From Nitrosomonadales bacterium (GTDB lineage Bacteria; Pseudomonadota; Gammaproteobacteria; Burkholderiales; Gallionellaceae), in assembly GCA_023259055.1 (NCBI GenBank), contig JAHFQZ010000005.1, positions 1 through 64,000 of the forward strand: a stretch of DNA of 64,000 bases, read 5' to 3'. The notes below the pieces were generated by a model. That model did no database searches. It was not told where the DNA came from and worked only from the letters and a program-made list of their open reading frames with translations. The translations under genes and the position numbers were made by a program. Every line of letters starts with the position of its first letter. The stretch's first letter is position 1. Below, piece by piece: positions 57,758 through 64,000 of this stretch.

Positions 57758-58180
57758 TCAATCCGGTTTGATGTCGTAGGGATAGGTTTGCAGTACCGGC
57801 TTCAATTGCATATCTTCTTTCATAACATGATCAATCATCCAGTCACTCAAATAATGAGAATACATTTTCATCATATGATCAGGCCATTTGCCATTTATGG
57901 ACTCTATTATATTTTTCATGTTATTCATTTCATTTATCAATTGCAGATGTTCCCTCTTGTTCTGAGCGAAAGGAAAGTTAACTTTCTCGGCAATTCTTTC
58001 CTCGTTTTTAAAATGAACAATCATATAGGTCTCAAGCAATTCAAATGATTTAGACAATGCGACACGATCCCCTGATGCGATCGCATGCTGCACACTGTTG
58101 ACAACAACGATCAAATTCTTATGATCTGAATCAATCGTTGCATTTCCGACACTCAATTTTTCATCCCAGGCAATTTCCAT
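57758..58180 (-). CDS. Single-domain bacteriohemerythrin, copy 2
   Basis: A 140-residue paralogue of copy 1, with the same length and the same MxxAWxExLSVGN N terminus and PYD ending. Ligand positions are His20 (DSDH), His56 and Glu60 (HFKNE), His78 (KREH), His118 and Asp123; position 74 is Asn, as in copy 1. A GGGGGTTG upstream of ATG 58180 is the likely ribosome site. Immediately upstream lies a remnant of a chemoreceptor 3' end, implying an ancestral tandem hemerythrin-chemoreceptor unit. Confidence 0.9.
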   Translation of the reverse strand: MEIAWDEKLSVGNATIDSDHKNLIVVVNSVQHAIASGDRVALSKSFELLETYMIVHFKNEERIAEKVNFPFAQNKREHLQLINEMNNMKNIIESINGKWPDHMMKMYSHYLSDWMIDHVMKEDMQLKPVLQTYPYDIKPD

Positions 58181-58337
58181 AACAACCCCCAGCTATATGA
58201 CCGTTCAGTGCAAATATTCAATCCTGTGACATCCATTAACCGGAGCAGCCTGAGTTTGAGAATGCAATCCTTTCAACTACATCTCAAATTCAATTCTAGG
58301 CTTACATTTGTCAATTGTCGTTGGGAAAAGTTCAGAT

Positions 58338-58388
58338 TAAATTTTCTGCGCACTTTCAATACCAGAATTAAATTTGAATTAACAGCCG
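58338..58388 (-). pseudogene. Remnant of a chemoreceptor 3' end
   Basis: On the minus strand one frame reads FKFNSGIESAQKI followed by a stop, matching FKLKSGDGSAQKI near the C terminus of the chemoreceptor encoded at 54669-56366. At the DNA level about 32 of 39 bases agree with 54799-54837. The rest of the gene is absent. Confidence 0.65.
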
Positions 58389-58500
58389 CTACCGGAACAG
58401 CCTGAAAAAAATCATATTGCGCTGCGACGCCAAACGCGCCAGAATCAGCGCGTAAAAGCTGACTCCAGTTTTTTCGATACACACCATCCAGCTTTCACAA

Positions 58501-58540
58501 AGCCTGTCCTGAGCCAGTCCCGAGAGTTAGTCGAGGGGGT
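58501..58540. repeat. Decayed dispersed repeat (CCTGTCCTGAGCC...TCGAGGG)
   Basis: AGCCTGTCCTGAGCCAGTCC then CGAGAGTTAGTCGAGGGGG resembles the inverse orientation of the TTCGAC/CTCAGGACAGGC element found in bamB and the COG4255-like gene, with several differences in the centre. Confidence 0.5.
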
Positions 58541-58617
58541 GCAGCTGCCCGAGGGCACACTGACCCGGTTCGTTCAACAGCACCATGCCTTAGTAACATT
58601 CAACAGGAGGGTAAAAC

Positions 58618-59118
58618 ATGATCCGCAATCCGATAGACATCGCCAGCCGCGTAAGCCCGGAACTTTCCGGCATCATTGAAACCATCATCAACCAATTGGA
58701 AACCGACGAGCCGGTAACGCTTGACTCAATTCGTTCATTCATCGCGCATGAGTTGCCTGCCGAACTCGACGAATCCGAACATCTGCACCACATCGACACC
58801 GTCGAATCGCTCGTCGACGAACTGGATGAACTGATCGAGCAATTCGGGGAATCGGCGGCAGCGATCGACTTCGTATACGCCTATGCCAGCGAACAGCTTT
58901 CGCGGGTGATAGAAGAAGTCGTGAGCGACGAGAGCCGCGACAATCCGCCGACACTGGCAACGATCAAGGAAGCGATGGAAAGCGGCCAGGTCGGCAGCAT
59001 GGTAGGCGAGGGTTCTTTGGAGGAAGACGAAGACGACGTGCTGATGCCCGAACTCGATAACCTGATCGGCCGTTTCGGCGCCGATGCGCTGGCCGAAGAT
59101 TTTTTGCGGTACGAGTAG
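58618..59118 (+). CDS. Acidic hypothetical protein with an internal repeat
   Basis: A 166-residue, strongly acidic, helical protein with no signal peptide, membrane segment or recognised domain. A motif is duplicated: ELDELIEQFGESAAAIDFVY in the middle and ELDNLIGRFGADALAEDFLR at the C-terminal end. ACAGGAGGG precedes the ATG. It is monocistronic, with a bidirectional terminator behind it. I do not recognise a family; the charge suggests a soluble binding partner rather than an enzyme. Confidence 0.75.
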   Translation: MIRNPIDIASRVSPELSGIIETIINQLETDEPVTLDSIRSFIAHELPAELDESEHLHHIDTVESLVDELDELIEQFGESAAAIDFVYAYASEQLSRVIEEVVSDESRDNPPTLATIKEAMESGQVGSMVGEGSLEEDEDDVLMPELDNLIGRFGADALAEDFLRYE

Positions 59119-59148
59119 CGAAGCTGCCCGATGAAGTTTTTCGCGATA

Positions 59149-59180
59149 AAAAAGCCCGGCACTTTCATGCCGGGCTTTTT
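59149..59180. terminator. Bidirectional rho-independent terminator
   Basis: AAAAAGCCCGGCA (59149-59161) pairs perfectly with TGCCGGGCTTTTT (59168-59180) over a CTTTCA loop, giving U-runs in both directions. It separates the convergent acidic-protein and cold-shock genes. Confidence 0.92.
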
Positions 59181-59197
59181 ACCAACTCAGAAACCGA

Positions 59198-59401
59198 TTA
59201 AGGGGCCTGGATGTTGGAAGCTTGCTTGCCTTTAGGTCCTTGAACAATATCAAAGGTGACCTTCTGGCCTTCTTGGAGTGATTTGAAACCGCTCATGTTG
59301 ATTGCGGAAAAGTGTGCGAAAAGATCTTCGCTGCCATCATCGGGAGTGACGAAACCAAAACCCTTTGCATCATTGAACCATTTAACTGTACCGGCTGCCA
59401 T
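59198..59401 (-). CDS. Cold shock protein of the CspA family
   Basis: A 67-residue single cold-shock domain. RNP1 reads KGFGFV and RNP2 reads [19 protein letters not shown] opens the protein. It binds single-stranded nucleic acid and melts RNA structure. ATG 59401 follows AAGGAAG; a longer frame to 59503 runs through the leader. The leader contains a GCGGG/CCCGC hairpin about 25-45 nt before the start, a possible RNA-level control element. Confidence 0.96.
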   Translation of the reverse strand: MAAGTVKWFNDAKGFGFVTPDDGSEDLFAHFSAINMSGFKSLQEGQKVTFDIVQGPKGKQASNIQAP

Positions 59402-59715
59402 GTAATTACTTCCTTTTAAAAAATAGCGGGAAAAACTCCCGCAAAAAATACCTGAATCTAAGGATTGCACATGGGAAACCAGTACTGCAAAAACTTTGAC
59501 CAAATATCATCTTGCGACACGCGCGGCGCGCAGTGTAAAGCAAACGCAATTATTAACAAGCAAAAAACGTTGCTTGAAACGGCATAGCACATGCGATCAC
59601 AAGTCCTCTTCAGGCAACTGGGCAGCCAATTAGTTCCATTAAAACGGATATTCCGTCAGGATATGGCCAAGTGAATTCGATAATGATTCTGCCCCCGTCT
59701 GCTTGCGTCACGCAT

Positions 59716-60396
59716 TCATGACCGGGGGCTCTTGCCCACAGGAATAATATACAAAGGCATCTCCCCAGCCGGTAGACGCAACAGACGCGCAACCCCCAAA
59801 TCGTTGAAAGCGCCAACCGGCCTAGCCCCCAGCTCCAATGCTGCCGCCTGCAACAGCAGATTCTGGGCGGCGTGCCCGGCTTCGGTATACACATAGCGCT
59901 CGCTGCGCTTGCCGTAGAGTGAAGTGGTGCGCTCGAACACGGCGGCAATCACCACCACCATCGCCGCCTTGCTTATCCATGTCTGGCCGACCGCGGCATC
60001 GGCAAACGGCAGGCGGATGTCGCCATCGGCCACCAACTCCAGCCGATGCAGGCCGGGACGGTAGCGATAAATACCGGCGGCCAGATTCTCGGCATTGCCC
60101 ACCAACAGATAAACCTCCAGCGGATAAGCCGCGCCCGCAGAAGGCGCCGTGCGCAGCTCCGGCGCAGTAACGCCTTGTATCGCCCACACCAGCTGCGAAA
60201 TCTCGTCCAGCGTCAGCACCCCATGCGCAAATTCGCGCACCGAGCGGCGGCGCGCCAAAGCCTCATTCAGGCTCATAGCGCCGGTCGATGGCGGCGGAGG
60301 CAGGCTCACACCCGGCGCCTCCGATCCCGTCCCTCCTTCTGCAACCGCTGCAAAGTTCGTCATAATCACCGCTAGTATCGGTAAAAGCATTTTCAT
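59716..60396 (-). CDS. SagB-type nitroreductase-family dehydrogenase with signal peptide
   Basis: A 226-residue protein. An N-terminal export signal (MKMLLPILAVIMTNFAAVAEG) is followed by an FMN nitroreductase fold with ARRRSVREF, LVWAIQGVTAPELRTAPSAG (AAYPLEVYLLVG) and EAGHAAQNLLLQAAAL, typical of the SagB subgroup. SagB enzymes oxidise azolines in peptide natural products, but no cyclodehydratase or precursor gene is nearby, and many exported homologues are of unknown function. A GTG at 60414 is an alternative start. About 310 bp separate it from csp. Confidence 0.82.
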   Translation of the reverse strand: MKMLLPILAVIMTNFAAVAEGGTGSEAPGVSLPPPPSTGAMSLNEALARRRSVREFAHGVLTLDEISQLVWAIQGVTAPELRTAPSAGAAYPLEVYLLVGNAENLAAGIYRYRPGLHRLELVADGDIRLPFADAAVGQTWISKAAMVVVIAAVFERTTSLYGKRSERYVYTEAGHAAQNLLLQAAALELGARPVGAFNDLGVARLLRLPAGEMPLYIIPVGKSPRS

Positions 60397-60549
60397 CGGA
60401 CGAAATCTTAGCACCGTTTCAGGCGTTAATTAAATTAACGTGGAGGAGGTAATAAACAATGCTGATCCGTTGTAGGGGCGCACCAGCATTATTGCGCCGC
60501 CTCAGCATAACGAGCACAATGCGCGGATTCAGAATTTCGGTCACGGTTT

Positions 60550-62316
60550 ATGAACCAACAAGCGCTTTCCTCCTTCATCTGGTCGGTTGCCGACCTTCTG
60601 CGTGGTGACTACAAACAATCCGATTATGGCAAGGTGATTCTGCCGTTCACCGTGTTGCGCCGTCTGGACTGCGTGCTGGAAGCAACCAAGCCCACTGTAC
60701 TCGCCGAATATGCCGCGCAGATGAAAAAGGGTGTGAACCCGGATGTCTATGTGTTGCGCAAAGCCGGGCAGGGTTTCTACAACACCTCGCCGCTGGACAT
60801 GAAAAAGCTGATGGGCGACCAGGATCACATCGGTGAAAATCTCTACGCCTACATCCAGGCTTTCTCGCCCGCAGTGCGCGATATTTTTGAACGCTTCGAC
60901 TTCTATACGCAGATTGACCGCCTCGCCAAGGCGGGCTTGCTCTACCAGGTCGCGGAGAAATTTTCCAACTTCGACCTGCACCCGGAAGCGGTCAGTAATT
61001 CGCAGATGGGGCTGGTATTCGAGGAGCTGATCCGCAAGTTTGCCGAAATCTCCAACGAGACCGCCGGAGAACACTTCACGCCGCGCGAAGTCATCCGCCT
61101 GATGGTGAATCTGCTGTTCATCGAAGACGACGAAGTGCTGTCCAAGCCCGGCGTGGTGCGCACCATCTACGACCCGACAGCGGGCACGGGCGGCATGTTG
61201 TCCATCGCCGGGGAATACCTGGAAGAACACAACCCGCACGCGCGGCTGTCGATGTTCGGGCAGGAGCTTAACGACGAGTCCTACGCGATCTGCAAAGCCG
61301 ACATGCTGATCAAGGGGCAGGATGTCGCCAACATCGTCGCGGGCAACACGCTCGCCGACGACGGGCACCCGCATCGCAAGTTCGACTACATGCTCTCCAA
61401 TCCGCCGTTCGGTGTGGAATGGAAAAAGGTCGAAAAAGAAATTCGCAAGGAATACGAAACACAGGGCTTCAACGGACGCTTCGGCCCCGGCCTGCCGCGC
61501 GTGTCGGATGGCTCGCTGCTGTTCCTGCTGCACCTCATCAGCAAAATGCGCCCGGCGGTGGATGGCGGCAGCCGCTTCGGCATCGTCCTCAACGGCTCGC
61601 CGCTGTTCACCGGCGGCGCAGGCTCGGGCGAGAGCGAAATCCGCCGCTATGTGCTGGAGAACGATCTGGTCGAAGCCATCATCGGCCTGCCCACCGATAT
61701 GTTCTACAACACCGGCATCAGCACCTATGTCTGGATACTCTCCAACCGCAAACCCGAACACCGCAAAGGCCTGCTGCAACTGATCGACGCATCCGCCTGC
61801 TGGCAAAAGATGCGCAAGAGCCTGGGGAGCAAGCGCAAGGAAATGAGTGATGAACAAATCGCCGAGGTCACGCGCCTGTTCGGTGAGTTTCAAGAAGCCC
61901 CTCGCCCGCAAGCGGGAGAGGTGTTGGGGAGAGGGTTGCCCATCAGCCGCATCTTCAAAAATGAAGACTTCGGCTACCACACCATCACCGTCGAGCGCCC
62001 GCTGCGCGATGCGGCAGGCAAAGTGGTGCTGGGCGAAAAGGGCAAGCTCAAGGGCAAGCCACAGCCGGATAGCAGCCTGCGCGACACCGAGAACGTGCCG
62101 CTGTCCGAAGACATCAAAAGCTACTTCAAGCGCGAAGTGCTGCCCCATGCGCCCGATGCGTGGATCGACCATGACAAAACCAAAGTCGGCTACGAAATCC
62201 CGTTCAACCGCCACTTCTACGTTTTCGAGCCGCCGCGCCCGCTGGCCGTGATTGATGCCGAACTGAAGCAATGCACGGATCGGATACTGACGATGATTGC
62301 GGGGCTGAGCGCATGA
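60550..62316 (+). CDS. hsdM: Type I restriction-modification methyltransferase subunit HsdM
   Basis: A 588-residue N6-adenine methyltransferase. The HsdM N-terminal helical domain ([25 protein letters not shown]) precedes the catalytic domain with motif [10 protein letters not shown] (~207-215) and motif IV NPPFG (~283-287). The C-terminal segment [12 protein letters not shown] is typical. Between EFQEA and [11 protein letters not shown] lies an extra segment [15 protein letters not shown] encoded by a palindromic repeat, absent from typical HsdM. It begins the operon hsdM-rhuM-hsdS; hsdR is not in the window. Confidence 0.95.
   Translation: MNQQALSSFIWSVADLLRGDYKQSDYGKVILPFTVLRRLDCVLEATKPTVLAEYAAQMKKGVNPDVYVLRKAGQGFYNTSPLDMKKLMGDQDHIGENLYAYIQAFSPAVRDIFERFDFYTQIDRLAKAGLLYQVAEKFSNFDLHPEAVSNSQMGLVFEELIRKFAEISNETAGEHFTPREVIRLMVNLLFIEDDEVLSKPGVVRTIYDPTAGTGGMLSIAGEYLEEHNPHARLSMFGQELNDESYAICKADMLIKGQDVANIVAGNTLADDGHPHRKFDYMLSNPPFGVEWKKVEKEIRKEYETQGFNGRFGPGLPRVSDGSLLFLLHLISKMRPAVDGGSRFGIVLNGSPLFTGGAGSGESEIRRYVLENDLVEAIIGLPTDMFYNTGISTYVWILSNRKPEHRKGLLQLIDASACWQKMRKSLGSKRKEMSDEQIAEVTRLFGEFQEAPRPQAGEVLGRGLPISRIFKNEDFGYHTITVERPLRDAAGKVVLGEKGKLKGKPQPDSSLRDTENVPLSEDIKSYFKREVLPHAPDAWIDHDKTKVGYEIPFNRHFYVFEPPRPLAVIDAELKQCTDRILTMIAGLSA
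61898..61935 (+). repeat. Palindromic CCCTCGCCCGC...GGGAGAGG element inserted in frame in hsdM
   Basis: CCCCTCGCCCGCAAGCGGGA then GAGGTGTTGGGGAGAGGG contains the stem CTCgCCCGC/GCGGGaGAG and resembles a dispersed CCTCTCCC-type repeat. It is in frame between two conserved HsdM segments. Confidence 0.75.
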
Positions 62317-63347
62317 GTTCCGACAAAAAACTCCAAATCCGCAACAGCACGGCGGAGTTCCTGATCTTCACCGGCCAAAGCGGCGAGCAGAGCATCGAGG
62401 CGCGTTACGAGGATGAGAATGTCTGGCTGACGCAGAAACTGATGGCGGCCCTATTCGATGTGAGTGTGCCTACGATTAACGAACACCTGAAGAATGTCTT
62501 TGAGCAGGGTGAAATCAGCCGCGAGGCAACTATTCGGAAATTCCTAACAGTTCAAACCGAAGGCAGCCGGGAGGTTGAGCGCAACGTGGATTTTTACAAC
62601 CTCGATGCCATCATCTCTGTGGGCTATCGGGTCAATTCCGTGCGGGCCACCCAGTTTCGCCAGTGGGCCACACAAGTGCTGCGCGACTTCGCCATCAAGG
62701 GTTACGTGCTGGACAAAAAACGCATGGAGAACGGCACGTTTCTCGGCGAGGACTACTTCGAACGCCTGCTGGCGGAAATCCGCGAAATCCGCCTCAGCGA
62801 GCGCAAGTTTTACCAGAAGATCACCGACATCTATGCGACCAGCGTGGACTACAACAAAGACGCCCCCACGACCCGCGACTTTTTCGCCAAGGTGCAGAAC
62901 AAGCTGCACTTTGCCATACACGGACACACCGCCGCCGAGCTGGTAGTGAAGCGAGCCGACGGCAGCAAAGAGCACATGGGGCTGACCGCATGGGAGAACG
63001 CTCCGCACGGCAAAATAATCAAAACCGATGTCGCCGTCGCCAAGAACTACTTGAACAAAGACGAGCTGGAATCGCTGGGTCGCATCGTCAACGCCTATCT
63101 GGAACTGGCCGAAGAAAGAGCCCGGCGCAAAATCCCCATGACCATGGAAGACTGGGCAATACGCCTGGACCAGTTTCTGGAATTCGACGAACGCGAAATT
63201 CTGCAAGACGGCGGCAAGGTCACGGCGCAGATCGCCAAGGACTTCGCGGAAAGCGAATTCGAAAAATACCGCATCGTGCAGGACATGCTGTTTGAATCCG
63301 ACTTCGATCGCCATATCAAGAAAACGTTGGAGGGTGACGAGGAATGA
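62313..63347 (+). CDS. RhuM-family protein associated with type I R-M
   Basis: A 344-residue protein matching the RhuM (virulence RhuM/Fic-adjacent) family. The N-terminal part ([34 protein letters not shown]) looks like a DNA-binding segment, followed by the RhuM core [36 protein letters not shown] and a C-terminal helical domain. The biochemical role is unknown; homologues are often embedded in type I R-M operons. The ATG at 62313 overlaps the hsdM stop, so it is translationally coupled. Confidence 0.88.
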   Translation: MSSDKKLQIRNSTAEFLIFTGQSGEQSIEARYEDENVWLTQKLMAALFDVSVPTINEHLKNVFEQGEISREATIRKFLTVQTEGSREVERNVDFYNLDAIISVGYRVNSVRATQFRQWATQVLRDFAIKGYVLDKKRMENGTFLGEDYFERLLAEIREIRLSERKFYQKITDIYATSVDYNKDAPTTRDFFAKVQNKLHFAIHGHTAAELVVKRADGSKEHMGLTAWENAPHGKIIKTDVAVAKNYLNKDELESLGRIVNAYLELAEERARRKIPMTMEDWAIRLDQFLEFDEREILQDGGKVTAQIAKDFAESEFEKYRIVQDMLFESDFDRHIKKTLEGDEE

Positions 63348-63361
63348 GTTCATCTCGCTGC

Positions 63362-63494
63362 CGTAGGTCGGGTTTGTGCGTGTGCTGTTGGGGCTTTAGC
63401 CCCTTACAGCCACGGCCTGCTCCTTGCGGGTGCAACCCGACAAGCACGCCGTCGCAAATGGGCAATGTCGGGTTGAAACCCGACCTACAAAACC
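63362..63494. repeat. Palindromic GTAGGTCGGGTT...AACCCGACCTAC element
   Basis: GTAGGTCGGGTTTG at 63364-63377 and AACCCGACCTAC ending at 63487 are inverted arms, with a further internal pair around GGGTGCAACCCGAC and GTCGGGTTGAAACCC. It fills most of the gap between rhuM and hsdS. This GGTCGGGTT family is a common dispersed repeat in environmental proteobacteria. Confidence 0.8.
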
Positions 63495-63507
63495 GTGAGG
63501 TGTGCGC

Positions 63508-64000
63508 ATGAGTCTGATGGAACCACTAGCCATTCGACTAGGCAGTCAAACAGCGCCCGCCAAGTCGCTGGTTATGCCGCGTTATCCAGAATACAAAGCG
63601 AGCGGCGTGGAGTGGCTGGGCGAGGTGCCGGGGCATTGGGACGTGCTGCCAACAAAACGTTTGTTTCGCCGATGCAAAGATCTAAATACAGGCATGATCT
63701 GCGACAACAGACTGGCTTTAACTATGTCAGGTGTTATTCCACGAGACTTGGATGATCTCGACGGATTGCAGGCATCAGAATTTGAGACGTATCAAATTTT
63801 CCAAAAGGATGACCTTGCGTTTAAGTTGATAGACTTACAGAACATCAAGACGAGCCGTGTTGGCATAGTACCCACAACTGGGATTATGAGCCCTGCGTAC
63901 ATTCGCCTAGCTGCAAGCAGTAATTATTCATTGCCACGTTATTTTTATTGGTATTTCACCGATCTTTACAACCAACAAGTTTTTAACCAACTCGGTGGTG
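63508..64000 (+). CDS. hsdS: Type I restriction-modification specificity subunit HsdS, partial
   Basis: The first 164 residues of a frame that is still open at the right edge. MPRYPEYKASGVEWLGEVPGHWDVLPTKRLF is the typical N terminus of a type I specificity protein (SGVEWLG-VP-HW pattern), leading into the first target recognition domain. The ATG at 63508 follows GAGGTG. HsdS would direct HsdM (and an HsdR outside the window) to a bipartite DNA site. Confidence 0.9.
   Translation, partial: MSLMEPLAIRLGSQTAPAKSLVMPRYPEYKASGVEWLGEVPGHWDVLPTKRLFRRCKDLNTGMICDNRLALTMSGVIPRDLDDLDGLQASEFETYQIFQKDDLAFKLIDLQNIKTSRVGIVPTTGIMSPAYIRLAASSNYSLPRYFYWYFTDLYNQQVFNQLGG

Larger units (their letters stand above)
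58181..58617. other. 437-bp intergenic region upstream of hemerythrin copy 2
   Basis: Holds the chemoreceptor 3'-end remnant (58338-58388, minus) and a decayed dispersed repeat (58501-58540). A copy of the 27-bp box is not seen here, so the copy 2 promoter is unassigned. Confidence 0.6.

Noticed and set aside
57565-57771. 68-codon plus-strand frame between the hemerythrin genes
   Set aside because: It spans the terminator and the end of hemerythrin copy 2, has no ribosome site and no homology I recognise.
59610-59948. 112-codon minus-strand frame overlapping the nitroreductase 3' end
   Set aside because: Mostly an alternative frame of the SagB-type gene; its non-overlapping tail resembles nothing I can name.
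60541-62271. 576-codon minus-strand frame antisense to hsdM
   Set aside because: Unusually long but compositionally a mirror of hsdM, with no domain; hsdM motifs are clear on the plus strand.

Overview
The window looks like a chromosomal segment of a betaproteobacterium, probably from the Nitrosomonadales/Gallionellaceae (iron-oxidiser-like) group. This is inferred from the housekeeping gene order ndk-rlmN-pilF-rodZ-ispG-hisS-yfgM-bamB-der followed by hfq-hflX-hflK-hflC-hisZ-purA, the moderate GC content, and the abundance of hemerythrin, chemoreceptor and c-di-GMP genes. No rRNA gene is present to fix the taxonomy.

Layout. (1) 1-5530: a compact type II-C CRISPR-Cas locus. The array (15 repeats, 14 spacers visible, continuing off the left edge) converges on a minus-strand cas9-cas1-cas2 operon. 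A plus-strand tracrRNA with its own terminator lies just upstream of cas9. (2) 5725-13971: a conserved hypothetical, a cyclic-nucleotide-domain MscS channel, accA-tilS, and a four-gene MCE/Mla-type lipid-transport cassette whose ATPase-like subunit has lost key catalytic motifs. (3) 14409-23542: the housekeeping cluster ndk to der. (4) 23591-31233: an accessory block between der and hfq (alpha/beta hydrolase, hemolysin-III protein, a GDPD-GlpD-FGGY kinase glycerol/glycerophosphodiester operon, a B12-binding radical SAM protein). (5) 31325-40784: hfq-hflX-hflKC-DUF2065-hisZ-purA, tRNA-Leu(CAG) on the minus strand, rnr-rlmB. (6) 40822-54531: a GGDEF/EAL sensor, a PRTase, an MBL-fold hydrolase, archease-RtcB RNA repair, NAD salvage (pncA-pncB), a Lon-like protease, alanine dehydrogenase and a radical SAM protein. 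(7) 54669-58617 minus: a chemoreceptor and two tandem single-domain hemerythrins, with a duplicated promoter-like box and the remnant of a second chemoreceptor gene. (8) 58618-64000: an acidic unknown protein, a cold shock protein, a SagB-type nitroreductase, and a type I restriction-modification locus (hsdM-rhuM-hsdS) running off the right edge.

A theme across the window is short dispersed palindromic elements. Several lie between genes, and at least four appear to have inserted in frame inside protein-coding genes (a COG4255-like gene, bamB, a GDPD gene and hsdM), adding short low-conservation peptides. The other stand-outs are the degenerate MCE ATPase, the hemerythrin pair that share one substituted iron-ligand position, and the shared 27-bp box upstream of the chemoreceptor and one hemerythrin.
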